Shown: positions 12,056-22,300 of the stretch, piece after piece | Numbering within the stretch: the stretch's first letter is position 1 | How the letters are laid out: every line of letters starts with the position of its first letter | Source: DATKJY01 sp964540105 | GTDB taxonomy: Bacteria > Zixibacteria > MSB-5A5 > GN15 > FEB-12 | Assembly (NCBI GenBank): GCA_964540105.1 | Contig: CAZILL010000002.1 | Location: 1,116,001 to 1,180,000 of the forward strand | DNA length: 64,000 bases | Direction of reading: 5' to 3' | The notes under the pieces: model-generated | What the model saw: the letters and a program-made list of their open reading frames with translations, nothing else | What the model was told of the DNA's origin: nothing | Database searches by the model: none | Translations under genes and position numbers: made by a program

Positions 12056-14041
12056 ATGACGATCACCCATTTCAATCCCGAGAAGAACTACGAACTGACC
12101 CGCCAGATTGTCGGATATGTCGAGCGCAGGCACGCGACGAAAGAGATATACGAGAATCTCGGCTTCAAATGCGGTCTCGAAATACATCAACAGTTGAAGA
12201 CCAAAGAGAAGCTGTTTTGCCGCTGTCCTGCTGGGCTCTATCAACAGGCGGACGATTTCGATGCTGAGCTGATCCGACATATGCGGCCGACCCTAAGCGA
12301 GCTGGGTGAGTATGATGGCACCGCGCTCATGGAATTCAGGACGCGCAAGACCGTCCTGTACCGCATCAAGAACGAGACCGCCTGCACGTACGACATCGAC
12401 GACACACCGCCGTTCCCACTCAATCGCGAAGCGCTCGGAATCGCCGTGGAGATCGCCCTCATGCTCAGGATGAACGTTGTCGGCGAACTGCATATCACGC
12501 GCAAGCAGTATCTTGATGGGTCGATTCCGACCGGTTTCCAGCGCACCGGTATTGTAGCCATCGAGGGTTCCTTTCCCCTCAGGAACAAGACCGTGCGTAT
12601 CATTCAGCTGAGCATCGAGGAAGATTCCTGCCGAGAGGTGTCTGATATTGGTCACCAACGGGTCTATACCACTGATCGACTGGGAACACCGCTCATCGAG
12701 ACCGTCACGTATCCCGACATGATCACGCCCGATGAAGCGGCCGAAGCGGCGCAGTTTCTACGATTTGTTGCGCGCAGTTCGGGTCATGTCCGCACCGGCA
12801 TCGGCGCTGCGCGAGAGGACGTGAACGTTAGTGTTGCCGGCGGGACACGAGTTGAGATCAAGGGCGTGGCACATATTCGCTGGATTCCCGCGCTGACCCA
12901 CAATGAGGCGTTTCGACAGCACGCCCTCCTTTTGATTCGAGACGAGATTCGAAGGCGAAATGTTAGTGCCGAAACCTGGACGGTTTCGCACCGCGAGATA
13001 GACTACGATCACATTCCGATGGACCAACCCTTATTCCGCGAAGCCAAAGCACGAAGGCTCCACCTGGAGTTGGTCAATCTCCCCCAATTTCGGGGAGTGC
13101 TCTCCTTCTTCACGCAACCGGGGCAGTCGTTCGCGGATGAGCTGAGCGGTCGACTGAAAGTCATCGCCTGCATAGAACATCCGAATATGACTCATTCAGA
13201 ATCGCTCGAACCGATCATTAACGAACTCCGATGGAGTGAGTTCCGACGTCTTCTCGGCGCTCAGGAAAATGATGCTCAAGTGCTGGTCATTGGACCGAGC
13301 GACGACATCGCAACAGCGATAGATGTCATACAGGAGCGCTGTCGACTTGCCGTGCTCGGCGTTCCCAATGAAACCCGAAAGGGGCTTGCTGACGGCACGA
13401 ATATCTTCGAGCGCGTCCTGCCTGGTCCCGACCGAATGTACCCCGATACCGATTCCGCGCCGATCTCCATCGACGATGAAATGATCGAAGAGCGTCGCAA
13501 GCAGTTGCCGATCAATGTCGCTGAACGCATGGATTTATTGCTCAAATGGCGGGTGCCGGCAGATACGTTTCCGTATCTATTGAAGCGCAATCTCGTGACT
13601 CTTCTGCAACGAATCGTCGCGGACTGCAGTCAGGATCCCATCTTCGTAAGTACCCTTCTCGCTCAATCGCTCAAACATGTCGAGGGACAGACCGGACATC
13701 AGGACGGTTTCACCTATGATAAGGTGTACGACCTGTTCGCGTTCGGGAAGTCGCGCGGACTCAAGGACGAAATCCTGAAAACGATGGTTCCGGTGATGTA
13801 CGCCCACCCGCATATGGATTTCGAATCGATTCTTACGACCCTCGACTTCCAACGTTACACCATGGATCAGGTCCTCGGCTACGTACCGGCGCTTAGGCGC
13901 AAATTCGCCGAGATAAGAACGACGCCAGACCCTCAGGCCGAAGGGCGTTGGATTATGGGAAATCTCCGCAGGCGCGCCATTGGCAATGTGTGTATGAAAG
14001 AGTTGAGTGAGCGCCTGGTGAAGGAGTCTGGACATGACTGA
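12056..14041 (+). CDS. gatE: Glu-tRNA(Gln) amidotransferase subunit E (archaeal-type GatE)
   Basis: About 661 residues if started at ATG 12056 (a TTG three codons earlier is also possible; no clear SD). Near the N-terminus GFKCGLEIHQQLKTKEKLFC matches the GatB/GatE kinase core. RHMRPTLSELGEYD is GatE-specific, as is a GAD-type insertion (about residues 280-400) absent from GatB. A YqeY-like tail carries the tRNA-binding region. GatE phosphorylates Glu-tRNA(Gln) and, with ammonia supplied by GatD, makes Gln-tRNA(Gln). Its stop overlaps the gatD start by 8 bp, so translation is probably coupled. GatDE is generally described as restricted to archaea, so its presence beside bacterial lepB/hemW suggests lateral acquisition. 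Confidence 0.9.
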   Translation: MTITHFNPEKNYELTRQIVGYVERRHATKEIYENLGFKCGLEIHQQLKTKEKLFCRCPAGLYQQADDFDAELIRHMRPTLSELGEYDGTALMEFRTRKTVLYRIKNETACTYDIDDTPPFPLNREALGIAVEIALMLRMNVVGELHITRKQYLDGSIPTGFQRTGIVAIEGSFPLRNKTVRIIQLSIEEDSCREVSDIGHQRVYTTDRLGTPLIETVTYPDMITPDEAAEAAQFLRFVARSSGHVRTGIGAAREDVNVSVAGGTRVEIKGVAHIRWIPALTHNEAFRQHALLLIRDEIRRRNVSAETWTVSHREIDYDHIPMDQPLFREAKARRLHLELVNLPQFRGVLSFFTQPGQSFADELSGRLKVIACIEHPNMTHSESLEPIINELRWSEFRRLLGAQENDAQVLVIGPSDDIATAIDVIQERCRLAVLGVPNETRKGLADGTNIFERVLPGPDRMYPDTDSAPISIDDEMIEERRKQLPINVAERMDLLLKWRVPADTFPYLLKRNLVTLLQRIVADCSQDPIFVSTLLAQSLKHVEGQTGHQDGFTYDKVYDLFAFGKSRGLKDEILKTMVPVMYAHPHMDFESILTTLDFQRYTMDQVLGYVPALRRKFAEIRTTPDPQAEGRWIMGNLRRRAIGNVCMKELSERLVKESGHD

Positions 14042-15416
14042 CATATTCAAAGGGTACAAAGGGCGGGCAGTGGAAGTCCTCACCGCCTTCAAGGCCCGCG
14101 TGTGGGCGGAGATGAGCGTGACAACGACGCGCGGTGACTTCATCGGAATACTCTTGCCGCGTTCAGAGAACGATGACGACCGGCATATTGTCCTCAAGCT
14201 TGCGTCCGGCTACAACGTTGGCGTCAGTACCGATACCATTCTGGACATGAAAGAGGTAGGTTATCGGGAGGCCCATTACAAGATTCCGGAGAAGCAATTC
14301 CCGATTTCGAAGGGGAAGGCGAACGTCAAACTGCTCGGCACCGGCGGGACAATAGCGTCGCGTCTTGACTATCGCACTGGCGCCGTCATTCCGGCCTTTT
14401 CTCCCGGAGAACTTTATGGTGCGGTACCGGAACTGGCGGACATCTGCAATCTATCTACCGAAAAGCTTTTTGCGGTCTTTAGCGAGAACATGGGGCCGGA
14501 ACAATACAAGAAGCTGGCCGTATCTATCGGTGAGGAGATTAGAAAGGGGATTGATGGCATCGTGATCGGTCATGGAACCGACACCATGCACCACACGGCG
14601 GCGGCGCTCGCGTTCATGGTTCAGGATTCACCCGTCCCGATTGTTATGGTAGGCTCGCAACGGTCATCGGATAGGCCGTCGTCGGATGCGGCTCTCAACC
14701 TGATGCACGCGACGAAAACGGCCGCAGAGTCGGATATCGCTGAGGTGATGGTCTGTATGTTCGGACCGACCTCCGACAAGTACGGCCTGTTGCATCGCGG
14801 CACGCGCGTGCGGAAGATGCATTCCTCGTATCGCTCTACCTTTCGAACTATTGGCGATATTCCGCTGGCGATGGTCGATCGTGAGAAGATTACTCCCTTC
14901 AAGAGCGATTATAATCGTCGGCGGCGCGACCGCAACGTCATCATTGCGCCCCACTTTGAGGAGAAGGTGGCCATCGTTTATTACTATCCGAACATGCAGC
15001 CGGATATCATCGACGCGCTTGTTGACAACGGCTACAAGGGGATCATCATCGCCGGTACCGGGCTTGGCCACGTCAACAAGCCGATTTATCCAGCCATCAA
15101 ACGCGCCGCCGACAAGGGGGTGGCCATGTTCATGACCGTCCAGACCCTTTGGGGTTATGTGCACATGTTCGTTTATGACACCGGGCGCGACTTGATGAGT
15201 TTAGGGATTGTGCCCACAGAGAATATGCTTCCCGAAGTGGCGTACATCAAGCTGGGCTGGGCGATGGGACAGACAACCGACCTCAGTGAAGTGAAGGAAC
15301 TGATGCTCAAGCCGATTTGCGGCGAAATTACTGACCGTGAGCCGTATAACGGCTATCTCGTGTTCCAAGGGGGCGTCCCCGAAGTCGAAGCGTTCATCCG
15401 CTCGATCCATAAGTAA
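14034..15416 (+). CDS. gatD: Glu-tRNA(Gln) amidotransferase subunit D (archaeal-type GatD)
   Basis: A 460-residue asparaginase-like glutaminase. A ~90-residue GatD-specific N-terminal domain with a beta-barrel feel (VTTTRGDFIGILLPRSE) precedes the amidase fold. Catalytic threonine T106 is in LGTGGTIAS, T182-D183 in GHGTDTMHH, and a likely catalytic lysine K261 in RVRKMHSS. It frees ammonia from Gln/Asn for GatE. Free asparaginases lack the N-terminal domain, and the tight overlap with gatE confirms identity. All expected active-site residues appear present. Convergent with corA 30 bp downstream. Confidence 0.92.
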   Translation: MTDIFKGYKGRAVEVLTAFKARVWAEMSVTTTRGDFIGILLPRSENDDDRHIVLKLASGYNVGVSTDTILDMKEVGYREAHYKIPEKQFPISKGKANVKLLGTGGTIASRLDYRTGAVIPAFSPGELYGAVPELADICNLSTEKLFAVFSENMGPEQYKKLAVSIGEEIRKGIDGIVIGHGTDTMHHTAAALAFMVQDSPVPIVMVGSQRSSDRPSSDAALNLMHATKTAAESDIAEVMVCMFGPTSDKYGLLHRGTRVRKMHSSYRSTFRTIGDIPLAMVDREKITPFKSDYNRRRRDRNVIIAPHFEEKVAIVYYYPNMQPDIIDALVDNGYKGIIIAGTGLGHVNKPIYPAIKRAADKGVAMFMTVQTLWGYVHMFVYDTGRDLMSLGIVPTENMLPEVAYIKLGWAMGQTTDLSEVKELMLKPICGEITDREPYNGYLVFQGGVPEVEAFIRSIHK

Positions 15417-15446
15417 CCGACTCGCATCGAATCCACGCCCAGTCCC

Positions 15447-16544
15447 TTAGAGCCAGTCCTTCTTTCGAAACCACGCCAGCATCGTGACTCCCAGGGCGAA
15501 CATGATGCCCATGATAGCCGGGTATCCCCAGCGCCAGCGCAGCTCGGGCATAACATCAAAGTTCATGCCATATACACCCGCAATGAAAGTCAGCGGAATG
15601 AAGATTGTGGCGATGATCGTGAGCACTTTCATCACGGCGTTGAGACGGTTGCTGACACTCGACAGATAGATATCCAGCAGCCCCGACACGATGTCGCGCA
15701 ACGTTTCAATAGTGTCCATGACCTGAACCGTGTGATCGTGGATGTCACGCAGGTAAGTCGTAGTAAGATCTGATATCAACGATGATTCTGTGCGCTGCAT
15801 GGAGCTGATGACATCGCGGAGCGGCCAGACCGATTTGCGGAGGTACAGTAGATCCCCCTTCACGCTGTGGATTTCGGCGAGTACCTCCGGCGTAGGGTCG
15901 GTCAGTACCTGATCCTGAAGCTGCTCAATCTGTTCGCCGATCCTCTCAAGGGTCACGAAGTAATTGTCTACCACGGCGTCCATCAGCGAGTAAGCGAGGT
16001 AGTCAGCCCCGGTCTTGCGCAGTCGACCTTTTCCTTGGCGCAGCCGTTCACGCACTGGTCCCCAACAGTCTCCCGGTCTTGCCTGGAAGCTCAAGAGGTA
16101 GTTGGCTCCAAATACCATGCTGATTTGATCGGAGATCACTTCGCCGCCGCTTCCGGTCCCTTCGAGAGCCACCAGCGTGATAAAGATGTATTCGCCAAAG
16201 TCCTCGAACTTCGGTCTCTGGCCGGTGGTCACGATATCTTCCAGAATGAGGGGATGCAATCCGTAATGTGCGCCGATTCTCTCGACAATGGTGAGGTCAT
16301 GAGTGCCGTCGATATTTATCCAACTCACGCCGGTTCTCTCCCGTGAAATCAGCGCTTGATCTCCTGTCGCAACCGCCACCTCTTCGCATCGGCTCTCATC
16401 GTAGTAAATCAGGCTCACGATCACCGATTCGTCTTTGGGCTCCCCGACATGCATGAGTGTACCGGGTGACATGCCCACCTTCTTCGATACCCGCTTAATG
16501 TATCTGGGCAGGCGACCTCTCTTATGGGCGAGTTGGGTGCGCAC
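15447..16544 (-). CDS. corA: CorA-family magnesium/cobalt channel
   Basis: A 365-residue protein with a large cytosolic N-terminal domain of alpha/beta and long helices, then two C-terminal TM segments (~305-325 and ~338-358) separated by the signature loop YGMNF. A positively charged C-terminal tail (WFRKKDWL) is typical. Forms homopentameric Mg2+/Co2+ channels in the inner membrane. Starts at GTG 16544 with an AGGAG SD lying in the last codons of the upstream mscS gene, 2 bp apart, so the two are an operon. Confidence 0.95.
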   Translation of the reverse strand: MRTQLAHKRGRLPRYIKRVSKKVGMSPGTLMHVGEPKDESVIVSLIYYDESRCEEVAVATGDQALISRERTGVSWINIDGTHDLTIVERIGAHYGLHPLILEDIVTTGQRPKFEDFGEYIFITLVALEGTGSGGEVISDQISMVFGANYLLSFQARPGDCWGPVRERLRQGKGRLRKTGADYLAYSLMDAVVDNYFVTLERIGEQIEQLQDQVLTDPTPEVLAEIHSVKGDLLYLRKSVWPLRDVISSMQRTESSLISDLTTTYLRDIHDHTVQVMDTIETLRDIVSGLLDIYLSSVSNRLNAVMKVLTIIATIFIPLTFIAGVYGMNFDVMPELRWRWGYPAIMGIMFALGVTMLAWFRKKDWL

Positions 16545-16546
16545 GG

Positions 16547-17611
16547 TTATCTCCTGTCTTTCATGAAGATCGTTCTCGACGGATGCGGGGGGAGAATTCC
16601 TTCGTGACGGTACCGGACGTGCAGACGCTTGAGTAGTTCATGACGGAGGAGATATTGATCCGTGAACTGCTGCGCGCGAATCGTCAGGCTGAAGTTGACG
16701 CTGAACTCACCAAACGTGTGGAAACGCACAACCGGTTCTGAATCCGGAATCCCGCCCGGCAACTCCTTCAGCACGTCCGACGCGACAGCGATCGTGATTC
16801 GTTCGACCGCTTCAAGGTCGCTTTCGTAGGAGACCGCAAGCTGCAGGGTGAAAGCGAGATCTTTGGTCGGTTGACTGTAGTTGGTCACAGTTGACGACGA
16901 CAACTTGGCGTTGGGCACGATCACCATATTGTTCAGTTGCGTTCGAATCAGGGAATTGCGCCAGGAGACATCAGTGACGAAGCCCTCCTGACCGGTCTCC
17001 AGTGCGACATAATCACCGGGGCGAATCTTGCGCGAGGCAATGATGTGCAGACCGGCGAATAGGTTCGAGAGTGTGTCCTGAAGCGCCAGCGCGACCGCCA
17101 AACCTCCGACGCCGAGGGCGGTCAGGATTGGCGTGATGGAAATCCCGAGTGACTGCAGGATAATCAGAATGCCGATGAGGAAAACACTCAGGCGGGCAAT
17201 GTTCGACAGAATCGACGCCGACGGCAGCGCCCCATCCGCGCTCACGGTCGAGAGATTTACAAACCCGACCACGATGCGGGCGAGTACGATCGTGCCGGAG
17301 AGAATGACCATAACCGTGAGCGCCTTGTGGACGATCAACAGGGGGCTGGGGCTCAGGTGAAGGGTATAGGAAGCCGCAAAGGCTCCGGCCAGGACAAACC
17401 AGAGTGTCGTGACCCCTTTCAAGCCCCCGATGATAATGTCGTCCCCCTTCCACGACGTTCGATCCGCAATCTTGCGCAGGTACTTGATCACAATGCGTTC
17501 GAAGATAAGCCCGAGCAGGAGACTCCCCCCCAGAAGGATCACCGGGAAGAGCCAGTCGACCACGGCCTCCTCGGGTCTCAATGTCAATGAACTGTCAATA
17601 ATCTCTCTCAT
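16547..17611 (-). CDS. MscS-family mechanosensitive channel
   Basis: A 354-residue membrane protein with four or five hydrophobic segments in the first ~190 residues. The Ala/Gly-rich pore helix (ALGVGGLAVALALQDTLSNLFAG) is followed by the MscS beta domain (PGDYVALE..GFVTDVSWRNSLIRT) with NNMVIVPNAKLSSS, all hallmarks of the family. Releases solutes on hypo-osmotic shock. First gene of the mscS-corA pair, started at ATG 17611 with SD GAGAAG. Confidence 0.93.
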   Translation of the reverse strand: MREIIDSSLTLRPEEAVVDWLFPVILLGGSLLLGLIFERIVIKYLRKIADRTSWKGDDIIIGGLKGVTTLWFVLAGAFAASYTLHLSPSPLLIVHKALTVMVILSGTIVLARIVVGFVNLSTVSADGALPSASILSNIARLSVFLIGILIILQSLGISITPILTALGVGGLAVALALQDTLSNLFAGLHIIASRKIRPGDYVALETGQEGFVTDVSWRNSLIRTQLNNMVIVPNAKLSSSTVTNYSQPTKDLAFTLQLAVSYESDLEAVERITIAVASDVLKELPGGIPDSEPVVRFHTFGEFSVNFSLTIRAQQFTDQYLLRHELLKRLHVRYRHEGILPPHPSRTIFMKDRR

Positions 17612-17752
17612 CGCTTCTCACACGTTCCGAATTGTTACGGCCGGTTCACCGTAATAGCGGTCAATCTGTACAGTTGAATTCACAGCGTCAAGGCTAAACC
17701 GACGATTCCCAACCCCTTGCGCTGCCAGTTCGACTGTGGTATTGTCAGACCG

Positions 17753-18331
17753 ATGAAGCCTCAGCCATCAGTAATCATCCGCCCGTTTGCTGGAGATGAC
17801 TCATATGAAGAGCTGACACAGCTCCTGCACCGCGCTTATAAGATGCTGGCCGACATGGGACTTCGCTATCTTGCAACTCATCAGGACGTGGCTACAACGC
17901 GGCAACGCGCTGAGCAGGGTGTTTGCTTTATCGCTTCCATGAAAGACCGTATCGTCGGTACCATTACGTATTACGACTCTTCGGCAACGAAAGGCTCGCC
18001 GTTTATGGATAAGCCGGGCGTCGGACATCTGGGACAGTTGGCCGTCGAGCCGAACATTCAGCGGCAAGGAGTCGGGACGCTACTCTTCGGGCATGCGGAG
18101 AGTTATGCGGCAGCTGACGGCACCATTGAACTCGCTCTGGACACAGCCGAGTCAGCCCAACACCTCATAGGCTGGTACATGCGGCTGGGATACTCCTTCG
18201 TCGAGTACGTTCAGTGGGGGGTCACGAACTACCGCAGCGTCGTGCTCGGGAAACGACTTTCATTGCCGGCGGAAGACAGCTCAGCGCTACCTGAAGACCT
18301 CGTCAAAAAAGAGCCGCATCGCAGACCATGA
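17753..18331 (+). CDS. GNAT-family N-acetyltransferase
   Basis: About 192 residues from ATG 17753. GNAT motif A is GHLGQLAVEPNIQRQGVGTLLFGHAE, binding acetyl-CoA pyrophosphate (Q/RxxGxG/A: RQGVGT). The mid region AQHLIGWYMRLGYSFVEYVQW is motif B. The substrate cannot be read from sequence. The last 45 bp overlap convergently with the 3' end of the dienelactone hydrolase gene on the other strand. Transcribed divergently from mscS. Confidence 0.88.
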   Translation: MKPQPSVIIRPFAGDDSYEELTQLLHRAYKMLADMGLRYLATHQDVATTRQRAEQGVCFIASMKDRIVGTITYYDSSATKGSPFMDKPGVGHLGQLAVEPNIQRQGVGTLLFGHAESYAAADGTIELALDTAESAQHLIGWYMRLGYSFVEYVQWGVTNYRSVVLGKRLSLPAEDSSALPEDLVKKEPHRRP

Positions 18332-19060
18332 CCTCTTGTCAGCGCGTTCGTCGTAGGCGGCTCCCTTTGAGGGATCATTGCCTGACTCGGGATTGCTGAA
18401 GCTGTGCACGGCACCGCCGTAAATGTTCAGCTGAAAATCGACACCGGCCTTGGTCATCTCGCTTTCGAAGCCTGCGACAGCGTCAGCCGTTACGTATGGA
18501 TCCGAGCCCCCATGGCAGACGAGAACCTTCCCTTTGATATTCTTGGCGTCCTCAGGGGTCGGGGTGTCCAGCGTTCCGTGGAAACTGACCACGCCAGCCA
18601 GCGGAGCGCCGCTTCGAGCCAGTTCCAGCGCGGCGGCCCCTCCGAAGCAGTAACCGATCACCCCGATTCGAGCCGAATCAACAAGCGGATGCTTCCGAAG
18701 CTGATCGAGGCCGGTCTGCGCCCGTGATCGCATGAGCTGGCGGTCTTTGTAATACTTCCCCGCCTGTGTTGAAGCTTCTTCGTTCGTGGCTGGCCTGATT
18801 CCCTTTCCGTACATGTCCAGCGCGAAAGCCACATATCCGAGTTGGGCCAGCCGGTCGGCACGCATCTTCGCATAGTTCCCCAACCCCTTCCACTCGTGAA
18901 TGACCAAAACCCCCGGTCTCGAGTTTGGAGTATCGTCGTCGTACACAAGATACGCTTCCAGAATCGCGCTTCCGTGTCGATACTCGATAACTTCTTTGTG
19001 CAATTTCGCCTGCACCCCTGCTGTGGAAAGCGACAAGAGAAGAACCACGAGAATCCGCAT
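18287..19060 (-). CDS. Dienelactone hydrolase-family protein, exported
   Basis: A 257-residue alpha/beta hydrolase. An 18-residue signal peptide (MRILVVLLLSLSTAGVQA) suggests export. The nucleophile is Cys in GYCFGGAA (DLH type, C rather than S), with VSFHGTLDTP and an acid/His pair in GGSDPYVT and YGGAVHSFSN. Family members hydrolyse dienelactone or related esters; the natural substrate here is unknown. Strong SD AAGGAGGT before ATG 19060. The 3' end overlaps the GNAT gene by 45 bp. Confidence 0.9.
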   Translation of the reverse strand: MRILVVLLLSLSTAGVQAKLHKEVIEYRHGSAILEAYLVYDDDTPNSRPGVLVIHEWKGLGNYAKMRADRLAQLGYVAFALDMYGKGIRPATNEEASTQAGKYYKDRQLMRSRAQTGLDQLRKHPLVDSARIGVIGYCFGGAAALELARSGAPLAGVVSFHGTLDTPTPEDAKNIKGKVLVCHGGSDPYVTADAVAGFESEMTKAGVDFQLNIYGGAVHSFSNPESGNDPSKGAAYDERADKRSWSAMRLFFDEVFR

Positions 19061-19387
19061 GCTTACCTCCTTAACCTACCGACCTGATTGAAATTGTTCT
19101 CGTTAGAATCCGCTTTATCAGAAGACAAGTTTGGTCTGGAAAAGTTCCCGGTCGGTCGCATCCGACCGGCGAAGGGAGGGGCTCGTTCCGCGGATTCTTG
19201 CTTTCCACGCACTCCTTGTTGGATCAAAAAATGGCTTAGTATGGCGTTTTTTTTGTTGCTTGCCAAGAGAGATGATCATTTAATGGCGATTGTGGGAGAC
19301 GAGAGAAATCTCGATACAACTCACATGGTTCTTGCGGTGAAAGATATGATAATCGGGTCTATAGAAAAGTCGGAAGGAGAAAGGCTC
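19061..19387. other. Intergenic region, divergent upstream of hydrolase and surface protein
   Basis: This 327-bp stretch has no gene I trust. An open frame upstream of the surface protein runs through it, but the SD and signal peptide place that start at 19388. A perfect 8-bp hairpin CCGGTCGG/CCGACCGG with a 6-nt loop lies at 19149-19170, and a T8 run at 19247-19254. Promoters for both divergent genes must lie here; I see no convincing -35/-10 pair. Confidence 0.6.
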
Positions 19388-22300
19388 ATGCAGACAACTG
19401 CTCATGGAAGGTCCCTCGCGACGAGGCACGCGGCTGTGGCGATCATGGCGCTGGCTATCGTCCTCATGTCGCACACGGTCTCTACGGCCACGTCAATGAT
19501 TGTTTGCCCCCCTGGGGCGTTAAGTAAGTGCATCCCTCAGTCAGGCGAAGTGTGTGTCAGCTTGCCGATAATCGGCCATGACTCAGTGCAATGTGCCACT
19601 GGAACCTGGTCGGCAGGACAGCTCTGCTTTAGCGCACCATCGGGGAGCATCTACGAACATAGGGTGATTGCCTATGGTGGTTCGGTAGTGGAAACCTGTT
19701 TGGTGAGTGTAAATGTTCGTTTTGGGATGCCGCCGACCCTGACCTGCCCTCCCGATCCGTTCATACTTGAGGTTTGCGAACCCGGAAGTGTCTGTTTTTC
19801 AGTCCCGGTCAAGAATGCGGCCAAAGTCTCGGCTCCGGGAGCTTCGTGGGCGAACAACGTTGTTTGCATAAACGTTGATACATCCGGTCTCTATCGTACT
19901 TCGCTCATCGCCACGAACGACTGCGGGGCTGACACATGCCTCGTCTCTGCGCACGTGATTGTCGGTTCGCGCCCAATCATCACCTGCCAGCAAGCCATCG
20001 AAACCACAACTTGTGTGCTACCGATTAGCATTTGCGCTCCTGTCGCTGTCTCCGGACAGGATTCGGTTCGCACGCCATTTGGGGTTTGGACGCCAAACGG
20101 TCAGCTCTGTTTCACGGCTGACACCGCCGGTACGTATGTCATTCCAGTGAGCGCTTATAACCGTTGTGGTGCGAGTGTCTGCACAGTAACATATGTAGTC
20201 CACAAGTCAGACAAGCCGTTAATCGCCTGTCCACCCGCGCCGCTCGGCGGGGAAATGTGCGAACCCGGCAGAGTTTGTATTCCTCTCGCTATTACAGGAG
20301 CCGATACGGTTTCGGTTAGCGGGACGAGTGCGACATGGGCAAATGGAGAGCTGTGTTTCAGCGCGACTGGCTCTGGTATGTACAACTTCACAGTGTTGGC
20401 CGGCAACTCCTGTGGCACTACAGAGTGCGGGTTTGTGTATAGGGTCATGATCAAGGGGCTTCCTGCGGTCACCTGTCCAGCGGACACGATCAGGGTAACG
20501 ACATGTGACGGGAACATCGCCGTGCCATTGCCTTTGTCGATCACTAATGCCGATTCGGCCTCAGTGGCAGGGGGGACCTGGGTAAACGACTCGCTCAGAT
20601 TCTTTGCCGCGGCGAACGGCAACTACACGTTCGGAGTTATGGCATTCAACAGCTGCGGAACGGCCGAGTGTTCTTTCACGGTGGCTGTCAAGTATGCTGA
20701 GACGGCGAGTATCGAGTGTCCTTCATCGATCGGCGTTACGACCACGGGTTGCCCTGGCTCGCACATTTGTGTTCCAGTAGTGGTAAGAGGAGCGCTGGGC
20801 GTTTCGACTGAAGTGAGCATGACAGGCCCGGGTGGAACATACACTCTCCTTGGGCCCGGCGCATGGGTCAACGACAGACTCTGTTTCCCCAATTTCCAGT
20901 CCTTTGGGTCAAGTTACTCGGTTTGGTTCAGGGTGACCGCTCAGGGAGAATGCAATTCTGTAACGTGCGTGTTCCAAGTGGATATTCAGATCGCACCCAC
21001 CTCACTCATTTCCTGTCCACTCATCGAGAACAATGTGTCGCTTTGTAACCCTGGAACTGTCTGCGTCCCGCTTACGATCAGGGGAGCGACATCAGTAGTA
21101 ATAGCCGGAGGGACAGGGACCTGGGCTAACGACAAACTCTGTTTCTTTGCAGACACTTCAGGCACTTATCGCCACATGGCTATTGCGACGTCGGACTGCG
21201 GGACCGACAGTTGTACGGTTACGACGATGGTTTCCATCGCGCCACGCCCATCGGCCTGCTTCACGCCGCAAATTGGCACCGGATCATCACCTCTTGAAGT
21301 AAAGTTTAATAACTGCTCGACCCCAGCTACGGGACTGAAGTACTTGTGGTTGTTCGGCGACGGGGACACGAGCGTTGTGTCCGATCCTTTGCACACGTAT
21401 ACGCACGACGGATGCTACACTGTTGGGCTGCGAGTATATGATACGTGCGGAAACTACAGTACGCGCTATGACACGGTTTGTGTCGAGGGGAGTCATCTGG
21501 TTGTTCCGACTGATCAGTGGATCAACCTCTATTGCACGAACCCGACCTTCAACGGTGTGCCGCTCAGGCCCGGTGACATTGTCTCGGCGTACGATCCAAG
21601 CCACGTGCTGTGCGGGATGGAAGTGGTTAGATCCGACGGGTCCTTTGGTTTCATGCCAGTGTATCGTGACGATCCTTCATCACTCTTGGATGAGGGGGCA
21701 GATGTCGGTGACGTGATTTCCTTTGCCCTCAACGGTGCGCCGGTCTTCTCGGTTCCGGCCGTGCAGTGGACAGCGAACGGTGATCGGATTCAGGTTTGTC
21801 AATTCTCTACGCAGGTGTGCCGGAGCATTCATCTGAAAACCGGCTGGAACCTGATTTCGTGGAATGTCGAATATAGCGGCCGGATTCAGGACGCAATTCA
21901 GAGCATTCGCGGATGTGTCGACGTGGTTCTTGGTTTCGATCAGCGCGGCTTCACCTACGATCCGGCGAACGAAGAGTTTTCGACCCTTGCGACTGTCGAC
22001 TACCACACTGGTCATTGGTTCCTGATGACGTGCGACACAGTTCTTGAAGTGTGTGGGCTGCCAATCAATCCGAACGACGGCATCAGCATCTTCAACGGAT
22101 GGAACCTTGTCAGCTACTGGCCGCAGCAGAATCTGGCCGTGGCGGACGCGCTGGCGAGTATCATCAACTCTGTCCCAATTGTCTACTCATGGGATGACCT
22201 GATCCTTGTCTGGCTGAAGGGCGGGACAAGCTTCAATACGCTGGTTGAACTGCGCCCCTTGTTCGCGTATTGGGTCAACAGCACGAGCGACGGTTTCCTG

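Noticed and set aside
19088..19387. N-terminal extension of the surface protein up to 19088
   Set aside because: The strong SD and signal peptide at 19388 set the start; the extra 100 residues have no signal-peptide character and read as non-coding.
20155..20622. Long minus-strand frames opposite the surface protein and the nuclease
   Set aside because: Antisense shadows of well-supported genes, caused by codon bias in Cys/Gly-rich or GC-rich sequence.
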